Shown here one piece after another: positions 1 to 9,372 of a stretch of DNA of 64,000 bases. Source of the DNA: CAKZNE01 sp964485405 (GTDB taxonomy: Bacteria > Bacteroidota > Bacteroidia > Flavobacteriales > Schleiferiaceae). The stretch is taken from assembly GCA_964485405.1 (NCBI GenBank), contig CAZAJG010000003.1:1-64000 (forward strand). Reading direction: 5' to 3'. Position 1 is the stretch's first letter. The number at the start of each line of letters is the position of its first letter. A program made the translations under genes and the position numbers. The notes beneath the pieces are model-generated. The model did no database searches. It saw nothing but the letters and a program-made list of their open reading frames with translations, and was not told the DNA's origin.

Positions 1-52
1 TAAAAAAGCTTCAATAAACTATTGCTTAACCTTAAAATAAAAGCTAGAGATA

Positions 53-559
53 TTAAAGGGGAGGATGTAGCTTTATTAACCAAACATCTTTAGATTTAGT
101 ACCAAAGTTCTTAGTACTCCGTTGAAGTACCGAAGGTATAGTGACGTTACAGCTGCTTATGTAAATAAGTCCGAAGAGGTTTGTTTGTTTCAACCATGCT
201 ATACTAGTTTTATTATTAAAATAGCAGCGATGGTCAAGAGTACCTAGAATATTTTGGATTCCGACTTTATCGACTGATAAAGTATCCCCAATACGAAAAA
301 GCTTTATGGTATTGTCGATAATATATTCACGACTCTCTAACGAAAGACTAGAATCATTGTAGAGACGAGCGTATTCGAATAAGCTATTGACTTTTTGCTC
401 TGCTTGAAGACGAAAGGCCATGGAATCTGAATAGGTTAAAGTCTTTTTGGTTAGTTGTTCTTCTAGTCCAGAGTAGCTATTATAGCTTTGAGAAGCTAAA
501 GGAAGGGAAATGCTGAGAATAAGCATTAGCGTTAAAGTAAGGGTTGTTAATCTAATCAT
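53..559 (-). CDS. Hypothetical secreted/periplasmic protein
   Basis: 168-residue protein I do not recognise. Residues 1-23 form a signal peptide (basic start, long Leu/Ile/Thr-rich core, then S-x-A-S-like cleavage region near SLPLASQS), so the mature part is probably periplasmic. Two cysteines (in HRCYF and SSCNV) could form a disulfide. The start codon lies 8 bases inside the 3' end of the upstream gene on the same strand (552-1439), so the two are translationally coupled and likely work together. No enzyme motif is visible. Confidence 0.7.
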   Translation of the reverse strand: MIRLTTLTLTLMLILSISLPLASQSYNSYSGLEEQLTKKTLTYSDSMAFRLQAEQKVNSLFEYARLYNDSSLSLESREYIIDNTIKLFRIGDTLSVDKVGIQNILGTLDHRCYFNNKTSIAWLKQTNLFGLIYISSCNVTIPSVLQRSTKNFGTKSKDVWLIKLHPPL

Positions 560-1439
560 GAGCTAATTCTTTTTGTACAAATCTTAATCTGAATATTTGA
601 TCATTTTGATATTGAATATCTAGAATCTCTAAGTCTTTGAGAGAGTGTGTGGGTAAAGTGAGTCTATCGATAAACTCCTGCTTATTGAGGATCTCTAATC
701 CCTGATATTTTGGGTGAACCTGAAAAATTTCCGCATCCGTATGAATAACTTGTCTCAATTGTGTTTTTCGTTTTTGCCAATTATCGGTTTCTGATCTTGA
801 AAAGAAATTAAGCATTAAAACATAATCATCTGGATATAGGACGACACTCATTGTATCAGAATGAATAGACGTAGGAAAACACTTTTTCTTATAATATGCT
901 CCATTAACACAGATAGAGTCATAACGACTCACATTAAATAGGGGGCTTTTTAGGGTGTGGGCAGGTTCGTTTTGTTTGAAGCCAATAATGTTTAATTGCT
1001 CAAAGGGAACGCTCTTTCTTGTGTAAGCATCCTTAAAAATGAGGAAGGTTTGTTCGGCTTTCCAAAACCCATTTAGAAATACTAGAGCAAATAGAATGAA
1101 TAGAAGTAAAAGAGGTAGAAGAACCTTTTTAAAAGGCTGCTGCTGTTTTAGCTCTACCAAATTTTCATTGAGAAAGTGTGTCCAGCTTTTATAGCCGCAA
1201 TACTCAGATAGAAGATTAAGTACATCCACACGTGGGAGTTTTGGATGTTCGTTCTTGAAATGTGTATATACCCATTTTTCGCTCACGCTGCTTTTACATT
1301 GTTTCTCTAAATCATCTTGAAAAGCATGAATATCATTCATGCTCCAATCTTCAAGCTCTTTATTAATCATCAGATTTAGAGAGGTTTTCTCTCTAACCTT
1401 TTGTTTTAATCGTTTAAAATCTTCCGGTGAGGAATTCAT
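552..1439 (-). CDS. Hypothetical membrane protein with N-terminal HTH-like region
   Basis: 295 residues. The first ~95 residues are charged and soluble and end in a segment with conserved-looking LPRVDVLNLLSEYCGYKSW, which resembles the N-terminal helical, DNA-binding-like modules seen in other Bacteroidota proteins; that resemblance is from memory and weak. A single hydrophobic segment at about 104-124 (VLLPLLLLFILFALVFLNGF) would span the inner membrane, leaving residues 125-295 in the periplasm. It overlaps the following gene by 8 bases and is divergent from the secreted protein at 1583, with a palindrome between them. It could be a one-pass membrane sensor, but that is inference. Confidence 0.65.
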   Translation of the reverse strand: MNSSPEDFKRLKQKVREKTSLNLMINKELEDWSMNDIHAFQDDLEKQCKSSVSEKWVYTHFKNEHPKLPRVDVLNLLSEYCGYKSWTHFLNENLVELKQQQPFKKVLLPLLLLFILFALVFLNGFWKAEQTFLIFKDAYTRKSVPFEQLNIIGFKQNEPAHTLKSPLFNVSRYDSICVNGAYYKKKCFPTSIHSDTMSVVLYPDDYVLMLNFFSRSETDNWQKRKTQLRQVIHTDAEIFQVHPKYQGLEILNKQEFIDRLTLPTHSLKDLEILDIQYQNDQIFRLRFVQKELAHD

Positions 1440-1485
1440 CTATGGCTAATGTAATTAGGTTGGTTTTTAACTAATTGTAAAACAG

Positions 1486-1503
1486 TTGTAAATCAATTTA
1501 CAA
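1486..1503. promoter_or_regulatory. Palindromic operator-like site in a divergent intergenic region
   Basis: Perfect 8-base inverted repeat TTGTAAAT-CA-ATTTACAA, with an additional half-site-like TTGTAAAA at 1475-1482. It lies between divergent genes starting at 1439 (-) and 1583 (+). The short 2-base spacer suggests a dimeric protein site rather than an RNA hairpin. The binding protein is unknown. Confidence 0.45.
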
Positions 1504-1582
1504 TTATTAGACCAAGAATTTACCAAACAAATCAAGTCCCTATGGATTTGATTTGCCATCGTAATCAAAAAAATAGAGAATT

Positions 1583-2599
1583 ATGAATTTTAGCAAAGTT
1601 GCAGGAATACTAATGCTTAGTATAATAAGCTTTTTTAATGTCAAAGGTCAAGTTAGTGGTAATGCCAATTATCAAAATAATCAATATTCTAATCCATCCC
1701 ACTATGGCTCAAATCAATTAGCTGTTTTTAATCCTAACTTGAGTTTTGAACCTCAAGGAGAATTAACTTTTACGATGAATGGCCTTTATAACTGTAAGGC
1801 AGATTCGTATTTGGCTATTTTCAGCATTACTCAAGTTGGTAAAACTCAAAAAGAGGTGAATCGTATTATCTCCAATAAAATTGATACGATTCGCTTTAAG
1901 TTGATTCAAGAAAAAAAGAAGGTCGACCTTTTTGTGGATATGATCTCCTTTGTGCCTGTTTACGAATATGTGATGGAAAAAAAGCTTTTTAGTAAAAAAA
2001 CGTATAACGAAATACCTAAAGGATTTGAGTTAAAAAAGAACTTGCACTTTAAGTTTTCTGATCCAGAAGTGGTTAACCTACTAGTGGAGATGTGTGCAGA
2101 GCAAGAAATATATGATTTGGTGCGTGTAGATTATTTTGTTGAGGATATGGAAACAAAAAAGAATGAGTTGATCAACAAAGTAAAACTGGCTTTAGGAACG
2201 AAAATGAATCGCTACAAGTTGCTTTTAGATGAAGACTTTTCCGACAAGCAACGATTTTTAAATGATGCCTTTTTTATTCATTACCCGGTTGAGCAGTATA
2301 ATAGTTACCAAGCTTACTGTTCAAATTCAATTAATGTTAAGCCAGGAGCTAATGTAAACACGGTAAATAAGACTAACTCTAGCTTTTATATGCCTAAGCA
2401 AAATAAAAATTATGATGTTGTAGTAAATGCGGTCATACTAGAGCCTGTTGTTCAAATTGAATATCAACTCAAGTTGAAACTGACTCCTAAGCCGGAGATA
2501 AAGAAAGAGCCTAAAGAGATTATTAAAGTGGAAACCAAAGTGCAAAAAGATATCTTTTTGGTTACACCGGATGCCAAGGTTCAAAAGTTAAACTTATAA
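1583..2599 (+). CDS. Hypothetical secreted protein
   Basis: 338 residues with a clear signal peptide (1-22, cleavage near NVKGQ). The mature region opens with an Asn/Tyr/Gln-rich low-complexity stretch (about 23-50) and closes with a Lys/Glu-rich tail (about 300-330, repeated KPEIKKEPKE-like residues). I do not recognise the central region. It stands alone on the + strand, divergent from the 552-1439 gene, and is followed immediately by a strong terminator. Exported and monocistronic, function unknown. Confidence 0.7.
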   Translation: MNFSKVAGILMLSIISFFNVKGQVSGNANYQNNQYSNPSHYGSNQLAVFNPNLSFEPQGELTFTMNGLYNCKADSYLAIFSITQVGKTQKEVNRIISNKIDTIRFKLIQEKKKVDLFVDMISFVPVYEYVMEKKLFSKKTYNEIPKGFELKKNLHFKFSDPEVVNLLVEMCAEQEIYDLVRVDYFVEDMETKKNELINKVKLALGTKMNRYKLLLDEDFSDKQRFLNDAFFIHYPVEQYNSYQAYCSNSINVKPGANVNTVNKTNSSFYMPKQNKNYDVVVNAVILEPVVQIEYQLKLKLTPKPEIKKEPKEIIKVETKVQKDIFLVTPDAKVQKLNL

Positions 2600-2611
2600 G
2601 AACTCTGGCTT

Positions 2612-2648
2612 TAGAGAGGTTGTGAAAGCAGCCTCTCTATGTTTTTTG
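2612..2648 (+). terminator. Rho-independent terminator after 1583-2599
   Basis: 11-pair stem TAGAGAGGTTG / CAGCCTCTCTA (one G-U pair) with a TGAAAG loop, then TGTTTTTTG. It begins 13 bases after the stop codon and overlaps the 3' end of the convergent gene. Confidence 0.8.
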
Positions 2649-3923
2649 TTTCTTTTTACGAGCAGCTGGGAAAAGAATATTGTTGAGGATAAGTCTGTAT
2701 CCGGCAGAGTTGGGGTATAAGTCAAGTTCTGTTTTTGGGTCACCAACTCTGTGCTGATAATCTTCAGGGTCATGCCCTCCATAAAACGTCCAAGTTCCTT
2801 TACCAAGTTCACCGTGGATGTAGCGAGCTTCATTTGCTTTCTTTACTTCACCCATTACCAATACATCCGATTTAATTAAAGATTTTTTAAATGCTGTGGT
2901 TTGGCCCATAAAGCCTTTCACTACTCTAGTATGATTTTGACAAAGCATCGTGGGAATTACATCCCATTTTGCAGAGAATTCGAATAATACAAAAAAGTCA
3001 TTTTCTGCTTTTATCTTTCGGGTTTGAGTCACATCAATATTTGAAAACTCATATTGCATTGGATTTTGAACGAGCTGAAAGTTTTTAAAAGCAAGAGTTT
3101 TAGAATAGTCAAGTTTATTTTGGTAGTTCGGTTCTGAAGGGTCCCCATCAAACATTGGTTCACAAATATCTACTCCCGCTGCGGCTAAGGAAATATCGTA
3201 GCTATCCGTTGCTGAGCACATGGCAAATAAAAACCCTCCACCAACAGTATACTCTTTAATTTTAGTGGCAACAGCTAATTTTTGCTCACTCACTTTGTTA
3301 AAACCCGCTGCTTTGGCCTGTTCTTCTGCTTCCTTCTTTTGCTGAATGTACCATGGTGCATTTCTAAATGCTGCATAGAACTTACCGTATTGCCCAGTAA
3401 AGTCCTCATGATGCAGGTGCAACCAATCGTAGGTGGGAAGAAGGTCGCTTAAAACCTCTTCATCATAGATCATATCATACGGTATTTCAGCATAAGTGAG
3501 CACCAAGGTTACAGCATCGTCCCAAGGTTGTTTGCTCTTTGGGGAGTAAACCGCAATTTTTGGAGCTTTTTCCAATTTAACCACCTCCATGTTTACAGAA
3601 GGACTACTTATTTCAGCTCTGATTTGGGCTGCAGCAGCATCGGAAATAAGTTCGAAGCTAACATTCCGAATTTGACATTCCGCTTTAAAAAAATCATTGT
3701 AAGATAAAAGGAAACTGCCACCTCTATAGTTTAACAACCACTCAACCTCCTGTTCTTGCTCTAAGGCTAAAAAGGCGATCCCATAAGCTTTTAAGTGGTT
3801 GTTTTGCGACTCTTCATCCATAGGGATTAGAAGATGATAGGCTTTACCAGAAAAGGATAAGAGTAAAACTGCGGAAAGCAGAATGATCTTAAAACGGACG
3901 GTCTTCAAAATTATCTTCTTCAT
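2637..3923 (-). CDS. Secreted GATase-like protein of the family often labelled 'asparagine synthetase B'
   Basis: 428 residues. Residues 1-28 are a signal peptide. The mature N-terminus (HLLIPMDEESQNNHLKAYG, then LLNYRGGSFLL) is typical of a conserved Bacteroidota family that databases commonly name asparagine synthetase B. I see no N-terminal catalytic Cys and no PP-loop ATP-binding motif of true AsnB. The middle and C-terminal parts (APKIAVYSPKSKQPWDDA; GGGFLFAMCSATDSYDI; GKGTWTFYGGHDPEDY) instead resemble class I glutamine-amidotransferase/ThuA-like folds. The gene is downstream of dnaB on the same strand; its ATG lies 35 bases inside the dnaB 3' end and no later Met would keep the signal peptide. 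True function unknown. Confidence 0.7.
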   Translation of the reverse strand: MKKIILKTVRFKIILLSAVLLLSFSGKAYHLLIPMDEESQNNHLKAYGIAFLALEQEQEVEWLLNYRGGSFLLSYNDFFKAECQIRNVSFELISDAAAAQIRAEISSPSVNMEVVKLEKAPKIAVYSPKSKQPWDDAVTLVLTYAEIPYDMIYDEEVLSDLLPTYDWLHLHHEDFTGQYGKFYAAFRNAPWYIQQKKEAEEQAKAAGFNKVSEQKLAVATKIKEYTVGGGFLFAMCSATDSYDISLAAAGVDICEPMFDGDPSEPNYQNKLDYSKTLAFKNFQLVQNPMQYEFSNIDVTQTRKIKAENDFFVLFEFSAKWDVIPTMLCQNHTRVVKGFMGQTTAFKKSLIKSDVLVMGEVKKANEARYIHGELGKGTWTFYGGHDPEDYQHRVGDPKTELDLYPNSAGYRLILNNILFPAARKKKQKT

Positions 3924-5379
3924 CTAAAAAGCTATCAGTATTCATTTTCGACTCTAAAACTATTGGTTCAAAGTCATTACTCTCTTCTAAATCTGAGAAC
4001 TTAGCCATAGAACCTTGGAATCGAAGTTTTATGTTTTCCAATCCTCCATTCCTGTGCTTGGCTATAATAAACTCAGCTTGTCCATCACAAGGAGAGCCAT
4101 CTTCCCATTCAGTAATGTCGTAGTATTCCGGACGATAAATAAAAGATACAATATCCGCATCTTGTTCAATCGCACCTGATTCCCTAAGGTCAGAAAGAAG
4201 CGGACGTTTATTTCCTCCTCTGGTTTCCACGGCACGGCTCAACTGTGAAAGTGCAATTACAGGAACGTTTAATTCCTTTGCAATACTCTTTAACGATCGA
4301 GATATCGTACTTATTTCCTGTTCACGGTTGCCATTGCTTTTGCCTCCTGCTGTCATAAGCTGAAGGTAGTCAATCACAATCATTTGTACATTGTGCTGGG
4401 CGGCAAGCCTTCTACATTTTGCTCGTAAGTCAAATACACTGATGGCGGGTGTATCATCAATAAATAAGGGTGCTTTTTCAAGGCCTTTTACTTTGGTAAG
4501 CAATTGTTGCCACTCATGATCATCTAAAGTCCCTTTCCTCAGTTTTTCGGAAGATAGGCCAGTTTCACCAGAAATCAAACGGGTAATGAGCTGAACGGAT
4601 GACATCTCCAGTGAAAACACGGCCACAGGTCTGTTATGATCAATGGCCATGTTACGGGCCATGGATAAAACGAATGCGGTTTTACCCATACCAGGACGTG
4701 CCGCTAGAATTATGAGGTCGGAAGGTTGCCAGCCCGCTGTAACTCGATCCACCTTCGTAAAACCAGATGGAACACCACTAAGACCTTCTTTCTTAGAGAT
4801 CTCTTCAATTTTATGAATAGCTTCTTTGATTAAGTCCTGCGCACTTTCATAATTTTTAGCAATATTACCGTGAGCCACTTCAAACAGATCCTGCTCGGCA
4901 TCATCTAACAATTCAAATACATCCGTGGTTTCATCGAAAGCTTTATCGATAATTCCACTGGCCACTCGGATCATTTCTCTCTGGATATGCTTTTGAACAA
5001 TTATTCGTGCATGAAATTCAGAGTGTGCAGAAGATGATACTTTCTGGCTTAAGGATACGAGGTAAAATTCCCCTCCAACATCTGTAAGCTTACCTCTGGT
5101 TCGTAGCTCGTTAGCAACCGTTAGGATATCAACCGGTTGGCTGTCGCCAAAAAGATCTTTTACAATCTCAAATATGATCTGATTTTCTTCTTTGTAAAAA
5201 CTCTCAGGTTTTAAAATATCAATAACCTGATTGATAGCTGAATTGTCGATTAATACAGCGCCCAAAACAGCTTCCTCAAAGTCTACTGCCTGAGGCGGAA
5301 TTCTTCCTTGCTCCAGGTCAATAACGCTTTTCTTTTTTCGTTTTCTTGACGTATCAAGCTGTTTATTACCGTTTTCCAT
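3889..5379 (-). CDS. dnaB: Replicative DNA helicase DnaB
   Basis: 496 residues, the usual length. It is the hexameric helicase that unwinds DNA at the replication fork and recruits primase. The N-terminal domain covers about 28-130 (IPPQAVDFEEAVLGA is characteristic). The RecA-like domain starts near 200, with Walker A ARPGMGKT at about 227-234, Walker B VIDYLQLM near 340, and the family signature SQLSRAVETRGGNKRP-LLSDLRESGAIEQDAD. No intein is present. A consensus -7 promoter box lies upstream. It overlaps the downstream secreted-protein gene by 35 bases. Confidence 0.97.
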   Translation of the reverse strand: MENGNKQLDTSRKRKKKSVIDLEQGRIPPQAVDFEEAVLGAVLIDNSAINQVIDILKPESFYKEENQIIFEIVKDLFGDSQPVDILTVANELRTRGKLTDVGGEFYLVSLSQKVSSSAHSEFHARIIVQKHIQREMIRVASGIIDKAFDETTDVFELLDDAEQDLFEVAHGNIAKNYESAQDLIKEAIHKIEEISKKEGLSGVPSGFTKVDRVTAGWQPSDLIILAARPGMGKTAFVLSMARNMAIDHNRPVAVFSLEMSSVQLITRLISGETGLSSEKLRKGTLDDHEWQQLLTKVKGLEKAPLFIDDTPAISVFDLRAKCRRLAAQHNVQMIVIDYLQLMTAGGKSNGNREQEISTISRSLKSIAKELNVPVIALSQLSRAVETRGGNKRPLLSDLRESGAIEQDADIVSFIYRPEYYDITEWEDGSPCDGQAEFIIAKHRNGGLENIKLRFQGSMAKFSDLEESNDFEPIVLESKMNTDSFLDEEDNFEDRPF

Positions 5380-5419
5380 CTTATCTAAACTCCTAAGTTA
5401 AGGTCAAAACATCACTTTT

Positions 5420-5452
5420 CAAATTTATTAACTTGCGTACAGTATGTGGCAA
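5420..5452 (-). promoter_or_regulatory. Bacteroidota-type promoter for dnaB
   Basis: Read on the minus strand: TTG (5452-5450), 22 bases, then TAAATTTG (5427-5420), matching the TTTG / TAnnTTTG consensus of the Bacteroidota primary sigma factor. The predicted start of transcription is about 35 bases before the dnaB ATG. The -33 element overlaps the first codons of the divergent lipoprotein gene. Confidence 0.5.
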
Positions 5453-6718
5453 TATAAGTACCTAATTTTAGTAATATTTTCAATTGTTTGTATCACAACG
5501 AGTTGCTCCGATGATGAGGGCGAATTCGCCCGGGTGAGTATTGTTTCAATTAATCAAAACGGACGGTTTGATTTTGGTGATACACTAATTGTTGAAGCTG
5601 ATATTCTGAACAAAAGTGGAGCGGTAGTGGCTACCGTTTTAGATGGAAGTAAACCATTGGGTTTGAAGTTTGAAACCTTTAGTGTTGTAGGAGATAGACA
5701 TATTTTCTTCATCTATGCAAATGATAGGTATTTGCCCAGTAAAAACTATGATGTAAGAATCACCGCTTTTAATGGAGAAAATCGAGCAAGCGATTTTGAA
5801 TCCGTATTTATTAATGAGCTACCAGCTCGTTTAAGAGGGATTTGCTACGTTACGGAAGATAATAATGGATCGTTGCTTTATAAGTTGGATAGTGTAGGCA
5901 TTAGAACTACTATTCCACTATCTGGCTATTCCTTTGATAAGATTGAATCTGACAACAGAAACGGTGAGATCCTTTTAGCCCCGAGTACTATTGGTCCTGT
6001 TGAAGGGTACGATTTTAACAAACTAACTCAACTCTACAGTACTTTTCAATCTCCGATTAGCTCTGTTTTTTATGAGAACCTGCTGGTAGAAGGAGTAAAT
6101 AACTTTGCTTTTTTAAGAGACGGCAGAACGTTGGGTTATTCCAGAGCTGGAGGAAGCTTTCAAAGATTTGTTTTACCAGATAACTTTTTACCTAAAGTAG
6201 CGGGTTTTGATGGTTCGAGAATAGCTGTTGGCGCCCAGCAGCAGGGAACTGGAGTTAATAAGTTGTTTCTGTTGCGTACCTCTAACTCGTTTTTAGAGGC
6301 GGAGGTTGCTGTAACAGCGGAAATAGTAGATATTGAGCATTTCGAAAATGAGATATACTTTCTCCTCTACGTTAAAAATGATCAAACGATTGTGGCTGAG
6401 TTTAATCGAATAAGCGGTTTGATTTCTGAGCGTTATACCTTGGATAATCAGGAGGCGACAGATTTGGTTATTTATGGGAACAATGGCTTTATTGCTACAG
6501 ATAAAAGCCTATTCAGCTTTTTACCCGGAAGATTTCAGTTACCCAATCAGTTATTTGATTTTAGCGTTACTAAAATGGAGTTTGATGAAGTCAATAACGA
6601 GTTGTACTTCACAAATGGGACTACGATTTGGAAAACGCCTTTAGGAAGCGTTCAGAATCAATTTGTCACCTCTTCTGGAAGCACGATCAAGGATTTTTCC
6701 TTGGTTTATAATAAATAG
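5444..6718 (+). CDS. Hypothetical lipoprotein, possible beta-propeller-like
   Basis: 424 residues. The signal peptide ends in a lipobox ITTSC with the acylated Cys at about position 21, followed by an acidic SDDEGEF stretch. This is the Bacteroidota pattern for outer-membrane, often surface-exposed, lipoproteins. The first ~125 residues look like an Ig-like beta domain; the rest contains repeated short beta-rich segments (e.g. LRGICYVTEDNNGSLLYKLDS, IYFLLYVKNDQTIVAEFNR) suggestive of a propeller. No catalytic motif is visible. It is divergent from dnaB and followed 118 bases later by an exported nuclease gene. Confidence 0.75.
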   Translation: MWQYKYLILVIFSIVCITTSCSDDEGEFARVSIVSINQNGRFDFGDTLIVEADILNKSGAVVATVLDGSKPLGLKFETFSVVGDRHIFFIYANDRYLPSKNYDVRITAFNGENRASDFESVFINELPARLRGICYVTEDNNGSLLYKLDSVGIRTTIPLSGYSFDKIESDNRNGEILLAPSTIGPVEGYDFNKLTQLYSTFQSPISSVFYENLLVEGVNNFAFLRDGRTLGYSRAGGSFQRFVLPDNFLPKVAGFDGSRIAVGAQQQGTGVNKLFLLRTSNSFLEAEVAVTAEIVDIEHFENEIYFLLYVKNDQTIVAEFNRISGLISERYTLDNQEATDLVIYGNNGFIATDKSLFSFLPGRFQLPNQLFDFSVTKMEFDEVNNELYFTNGTTIWKTPLGSVQNQFVTSSGSTIKDFSLVYNK

Positions 6719-6836
6719 AATGACGCAAGCAGATTAAGTTGTTGTTTATTCAGATGATCTTCCTGTTTGGAGATCTGTATTTAGTATTTTTGGCCTAGTC
6801 AAATTGTGGCTTTAAGTCATCTTAGATATTCTCTTC

Positions 6837-8417
6837 ATGAAAAGATTTTCCCTTGTTGCATTGTTACTGATTAGTGGTTTGTTAAAAGCTCAGTTTTTAA
6901 TGGTTGCAGATACTATTGATTTTGGAGTTGTTTTAGATGATGCTCCAGCTAGTCAAAGTTTGGAGTTGATAAATACTGGGCAATTTTCGATTGAGATAGT
7001 GGATATAGACTTGTTTAAAGTGTATGGAGATGAGCCTTTTATTGTAGGAGATACCAGTGGTATTTTATTCCCGGGTGATACATTTACGACTATTCTTGAG
7101 TTTCAACCTGAGCACAACATATATCACAATCTTGCCTTAGTGGTTAAAACCAATTCCGGCTTCGGTCATGAGCTTATTCAACTTACTGGTCAAGGTAGGT
7201 ATTCAAACTCCTACTACTTAACCACAGAGAATTTAAGTGAAGAAGCTTTAAAGACAGCACTCAAGAATAAATTAGCTTCCGGCTATACGCAATTAAGTTA
7301 CAGTGTTGCTCGCGATAATATGTACGCTACTATAGATAATACAAACGGAGATGTTGAATGTGTGTATACGGGACGAACAGCTACTTTTAATACTAGAGCA
7401 GGTGCTAATACCAATAGCTTTAATACCGAACATACTTTTCCTCAAGGCTTTTTTAATCAAAATTTACCAATGCGGAGCGATATCCATCACTTGTATCCTA
7501 CGGATGTTACTTCTAATAGTCAAAGGGGAAACGATCCTTTTGGTGTAGTAAGCGGTTCGCCTTCTTGGCAAAATGGGGGTAGTAAAAAGGGCGGTGGTGT
7601 TTTTGAGCCTAGAGATATTCATAAGGGTACTTGCGCTAGAGCTATGATGTATTTTGTGATACGCTATCAAGATTATTCCAATCATTTTTCTGGGCAAGAA
7701 ACTACACTAAGACAATGGCATAATCTGTATCCTCCCAGTATGGATGATAGAGCGAGAAATGTAGCTATTGAAACCGTTCAAAGTAATAGAAATCCTTTTA
7801 TAGACTACCCACAATTTGAAGAACGTATTTCTCGTTTTGTCGCTACTTCCATAGCGCCATCGGTTAGTGAGTTGTATTACTCAGACGATACCATTCAGGT
7901 TCTAGGAAATACTTCTGGACGATTTGATTACAACTTTGTTTTATACAATTCAGGGAATGAGGATGTGGACTTGGACAATTTCAACTTGACGGATACGAGT
8001 TTATATTTCCCGTCTGGTTTTCCCTCTTCGATAAGCTTAGAAGGAGGAGAGTCTTACACCCTTTCCATTTCGTATAATTCGGCAATAAATTATGCTGCTG
8101 AGCTCAGCTTTGATACAGATATTACAGGTTTAAACACAATTAATGTTCCTATTAGAAGTGGGGCTACAATAGGTTTGGATGAAGGAGATAAGCAAATAAG
8201 TTTAGAGGTATATCCAAACCCAGTGGAGGGTATATTACAGTTGGGGCTAAAAAGTAGTCTCATTGAAGAAGTAAGTATTTACACTCTAACTGGAATACAT
8301 TACCAAATGCCAAATCGCAATAAGCTGGATATTTCAGCTTTACCATCAGGCATGTACATCGTAGCGGTTAAAACCTACGATGGCGGATTTGCTTCCTCAA
8401 AAATTATTAAAAAGTAA
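6837..8417 (+). CDS. T9SS-exported endonuclease I family nuclease
   Basis: 526 residues. Signal peptide 1-19; a choice-of-anchor/Ig-like module at about 25-120; an endonuclease I (EndA/NucM-type) domain at about 130-325 with family motifs NTEHTFPQGFF (196-206) and SDIHHLYPTDVTSNSQRGND (214-233), which carry the His and Asn residues of the beta-beta-alpha-metal active site; a second beta module at about 335-440; and a type A T9SS sorting domain at about 448-526 (YPNPVEG ... LPSGMYIVAVKT ... KIIKK). It should be secreted and attached to the surface or released, degrading extracellular DNA for nutrients or biofilm turnover. Its stop is 4 bases from the convergent accA stop. Confidence 0.92.
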   Translation: MKRFSLVALLLISGLLKAQFLMVADTIDFGVVLDDAPASQSLELINTGQFSIEIVDIDLFKVYGDEPFIVGDTSGILFPGDTFTTILEFQPEHNIYHNLALVVKTNSGFGHELIQLTGQGRYSNSYYLTTENLSEEALKTALKNKLASGYTQLSYSVARDNMYATIDNTNGDVECVYTGRTATFNTRAGANTNSFNTEHTFPQGFFNQNLPMRSDIHHLYPTDVTSNSQRGNDPFGVVSGSPSWQNGGSKKGGGVFEPRDIHKGTCARAMMYFVIRYQDYSNHFSGQETTLRQWHNLYPPSMDDRARNVAIETVQSNRNPFIDYPQFEERISRFVATSIAPSVSELYYSDDTIQVLGNTSGRFDYNFVLYNSGNEDVDLDNFNLTDTSLYFPSGFPSSISLEGGESYTLSISYNSAINYAAELSFDTDITGLNTINVPIRSGATIGLDEGDKQISLEVYPNPVEGILQLGLKSSLIEEVSIYTLTGIHYQMPNRNKLDISALPSGMYIVAVKTYDGGFASSKIIKK

Positions 8418-8421
8418 GGTT

Positions 8422-9372
8422 TTACTTGTAGTAACCCATTTTACTGAATTTAGCAACGCGCTTTTCTATCAGTTTATCAGGGTGTAAGGTTTTCAGTTTG
8501 TCAACGTGTTTGATGATTTCGTTTTTAACGATACCAAACATTTCCTCAGGATTATTATGCGCTCCTCCAAGTGGTTCTTTAATAATTCCATCAATAAGCT
8601 TATTCTGAAGCATATCATATGAGGTAAGCTTTAAAGCTTCAGCTGCTTGTTGCTTATAGTCCCATGTTCTCCACAATATGGTGGAACAGTTTTCTGGTGA
8701 TATAACAGAGTACCAAGAGTTTTCGAGCATTAGAACTTTATCACCAACACCAATGCCCAAAGCGCCACCGGAGGCTCCTTCACCAATAATTATACAAATT
8801 ACGGGTACTTTAAGCATCGACATTTCGTAAAGGTTTTTAGCGATAGCTTCACCTTGACCTCTTTCTTCTGCTTCCAAACCAGGAAAGGCTCCGGGAGTGT
8901 CAATAAGCGTAACAATAGGTTTGTTAAACTTTTCGGCCATTTTCATTAGGCGTAAAGCTTTTCGATAGCCTTCTGGATTTGGCATACCAAAATTGCGGTA
9001 TTGACGCATTTTAGTGTTTACACCCTTCTGTTGGCCAACAAACATTACAGATTGATTTCCAACCATTCCCCAGCCACCAACCATGGCTTTATCGTCCTTT
9101 ACATTTCTATCCCCGTGTAACTCAATAAAGTTACCATCTGTCATAGCCTCAATGTAGGCTAGTGTATAAGGTCTTTGGGGGTGTCTGGAAAGTTGAACCC
9201 TTTGCCAGGCCGAAAGGTTTTTATAGATGTCCTTTTTAGTATTTACAAGCTTTTTCTCAATCTCACGAAGGGTTTTGCCCATATCAACCTTAGTTTCTGA
9301 TTCCAGGTCCTTGGTTTTTTGCAATTGATCCTCCAGCTCCTTAACGGGTTGCTCAAAATCTAAATAATCCAT
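8422..9372 (-). CDS. accA: Acetyl-CoA carboxylase carboxyltransferase subunit alpha
   Basis: 316 residues, standard AccA length. It forms the alpha2beta2 carboxyltransferase with AccD, transferring carboxyl from carboxybiotin to acetyl-CoA to make malonyl-CoA, the first step of fatty acid synthesis. Signatures: RHPQRPYTLAYIEAMTDGNF (63-82), LIDTPGAFPGLEAEERGQGE and GEGASGGALGIG (oxyanion-hole region). N-terminal coiled-coil at about 8-55. Single gene on the minus strand; accD, accB and accC are not in the window. Confidence 0.97.
   Translation of the reverse strand: MDYLDFEQPVKELEDQLQKTKDLESETKVDMGKTLREIEKKLVNTKKDIYKNLSAWQRVQLSRHPQRPYTLAYIEAMTDGNFIELHGDRNVKDDKAMVGGWGMVGNQSVMFVGQQKGVNTKMRQYRNFGMPNPEGYRKALRLMKMAEKFNKPIVTLIDTPGAFPGLEAEERGQGEAIAKNLYEMSMLKVPVICIIIGEGASGGALGIGVGDKVLMLENSWYSVISPENCSTILWRTWDYKQQAAEALKLTSYDMLQNKLIDGIIKEPLGGAHNNPEEMFGIVKNEIIKHVDKLKTLHPDKLIEKRVAKFSKMGYYK

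Noticed and set aside
2594..2833. Open frame overlapping the GATase-like gene
   Set aside because: Shadow frame inside a longer recognisable gene, no independent signal.
7351..7548. Alternate frame inside the endonuclease gene
   Set aside because: Conflicts with a strong family match in the other frame.
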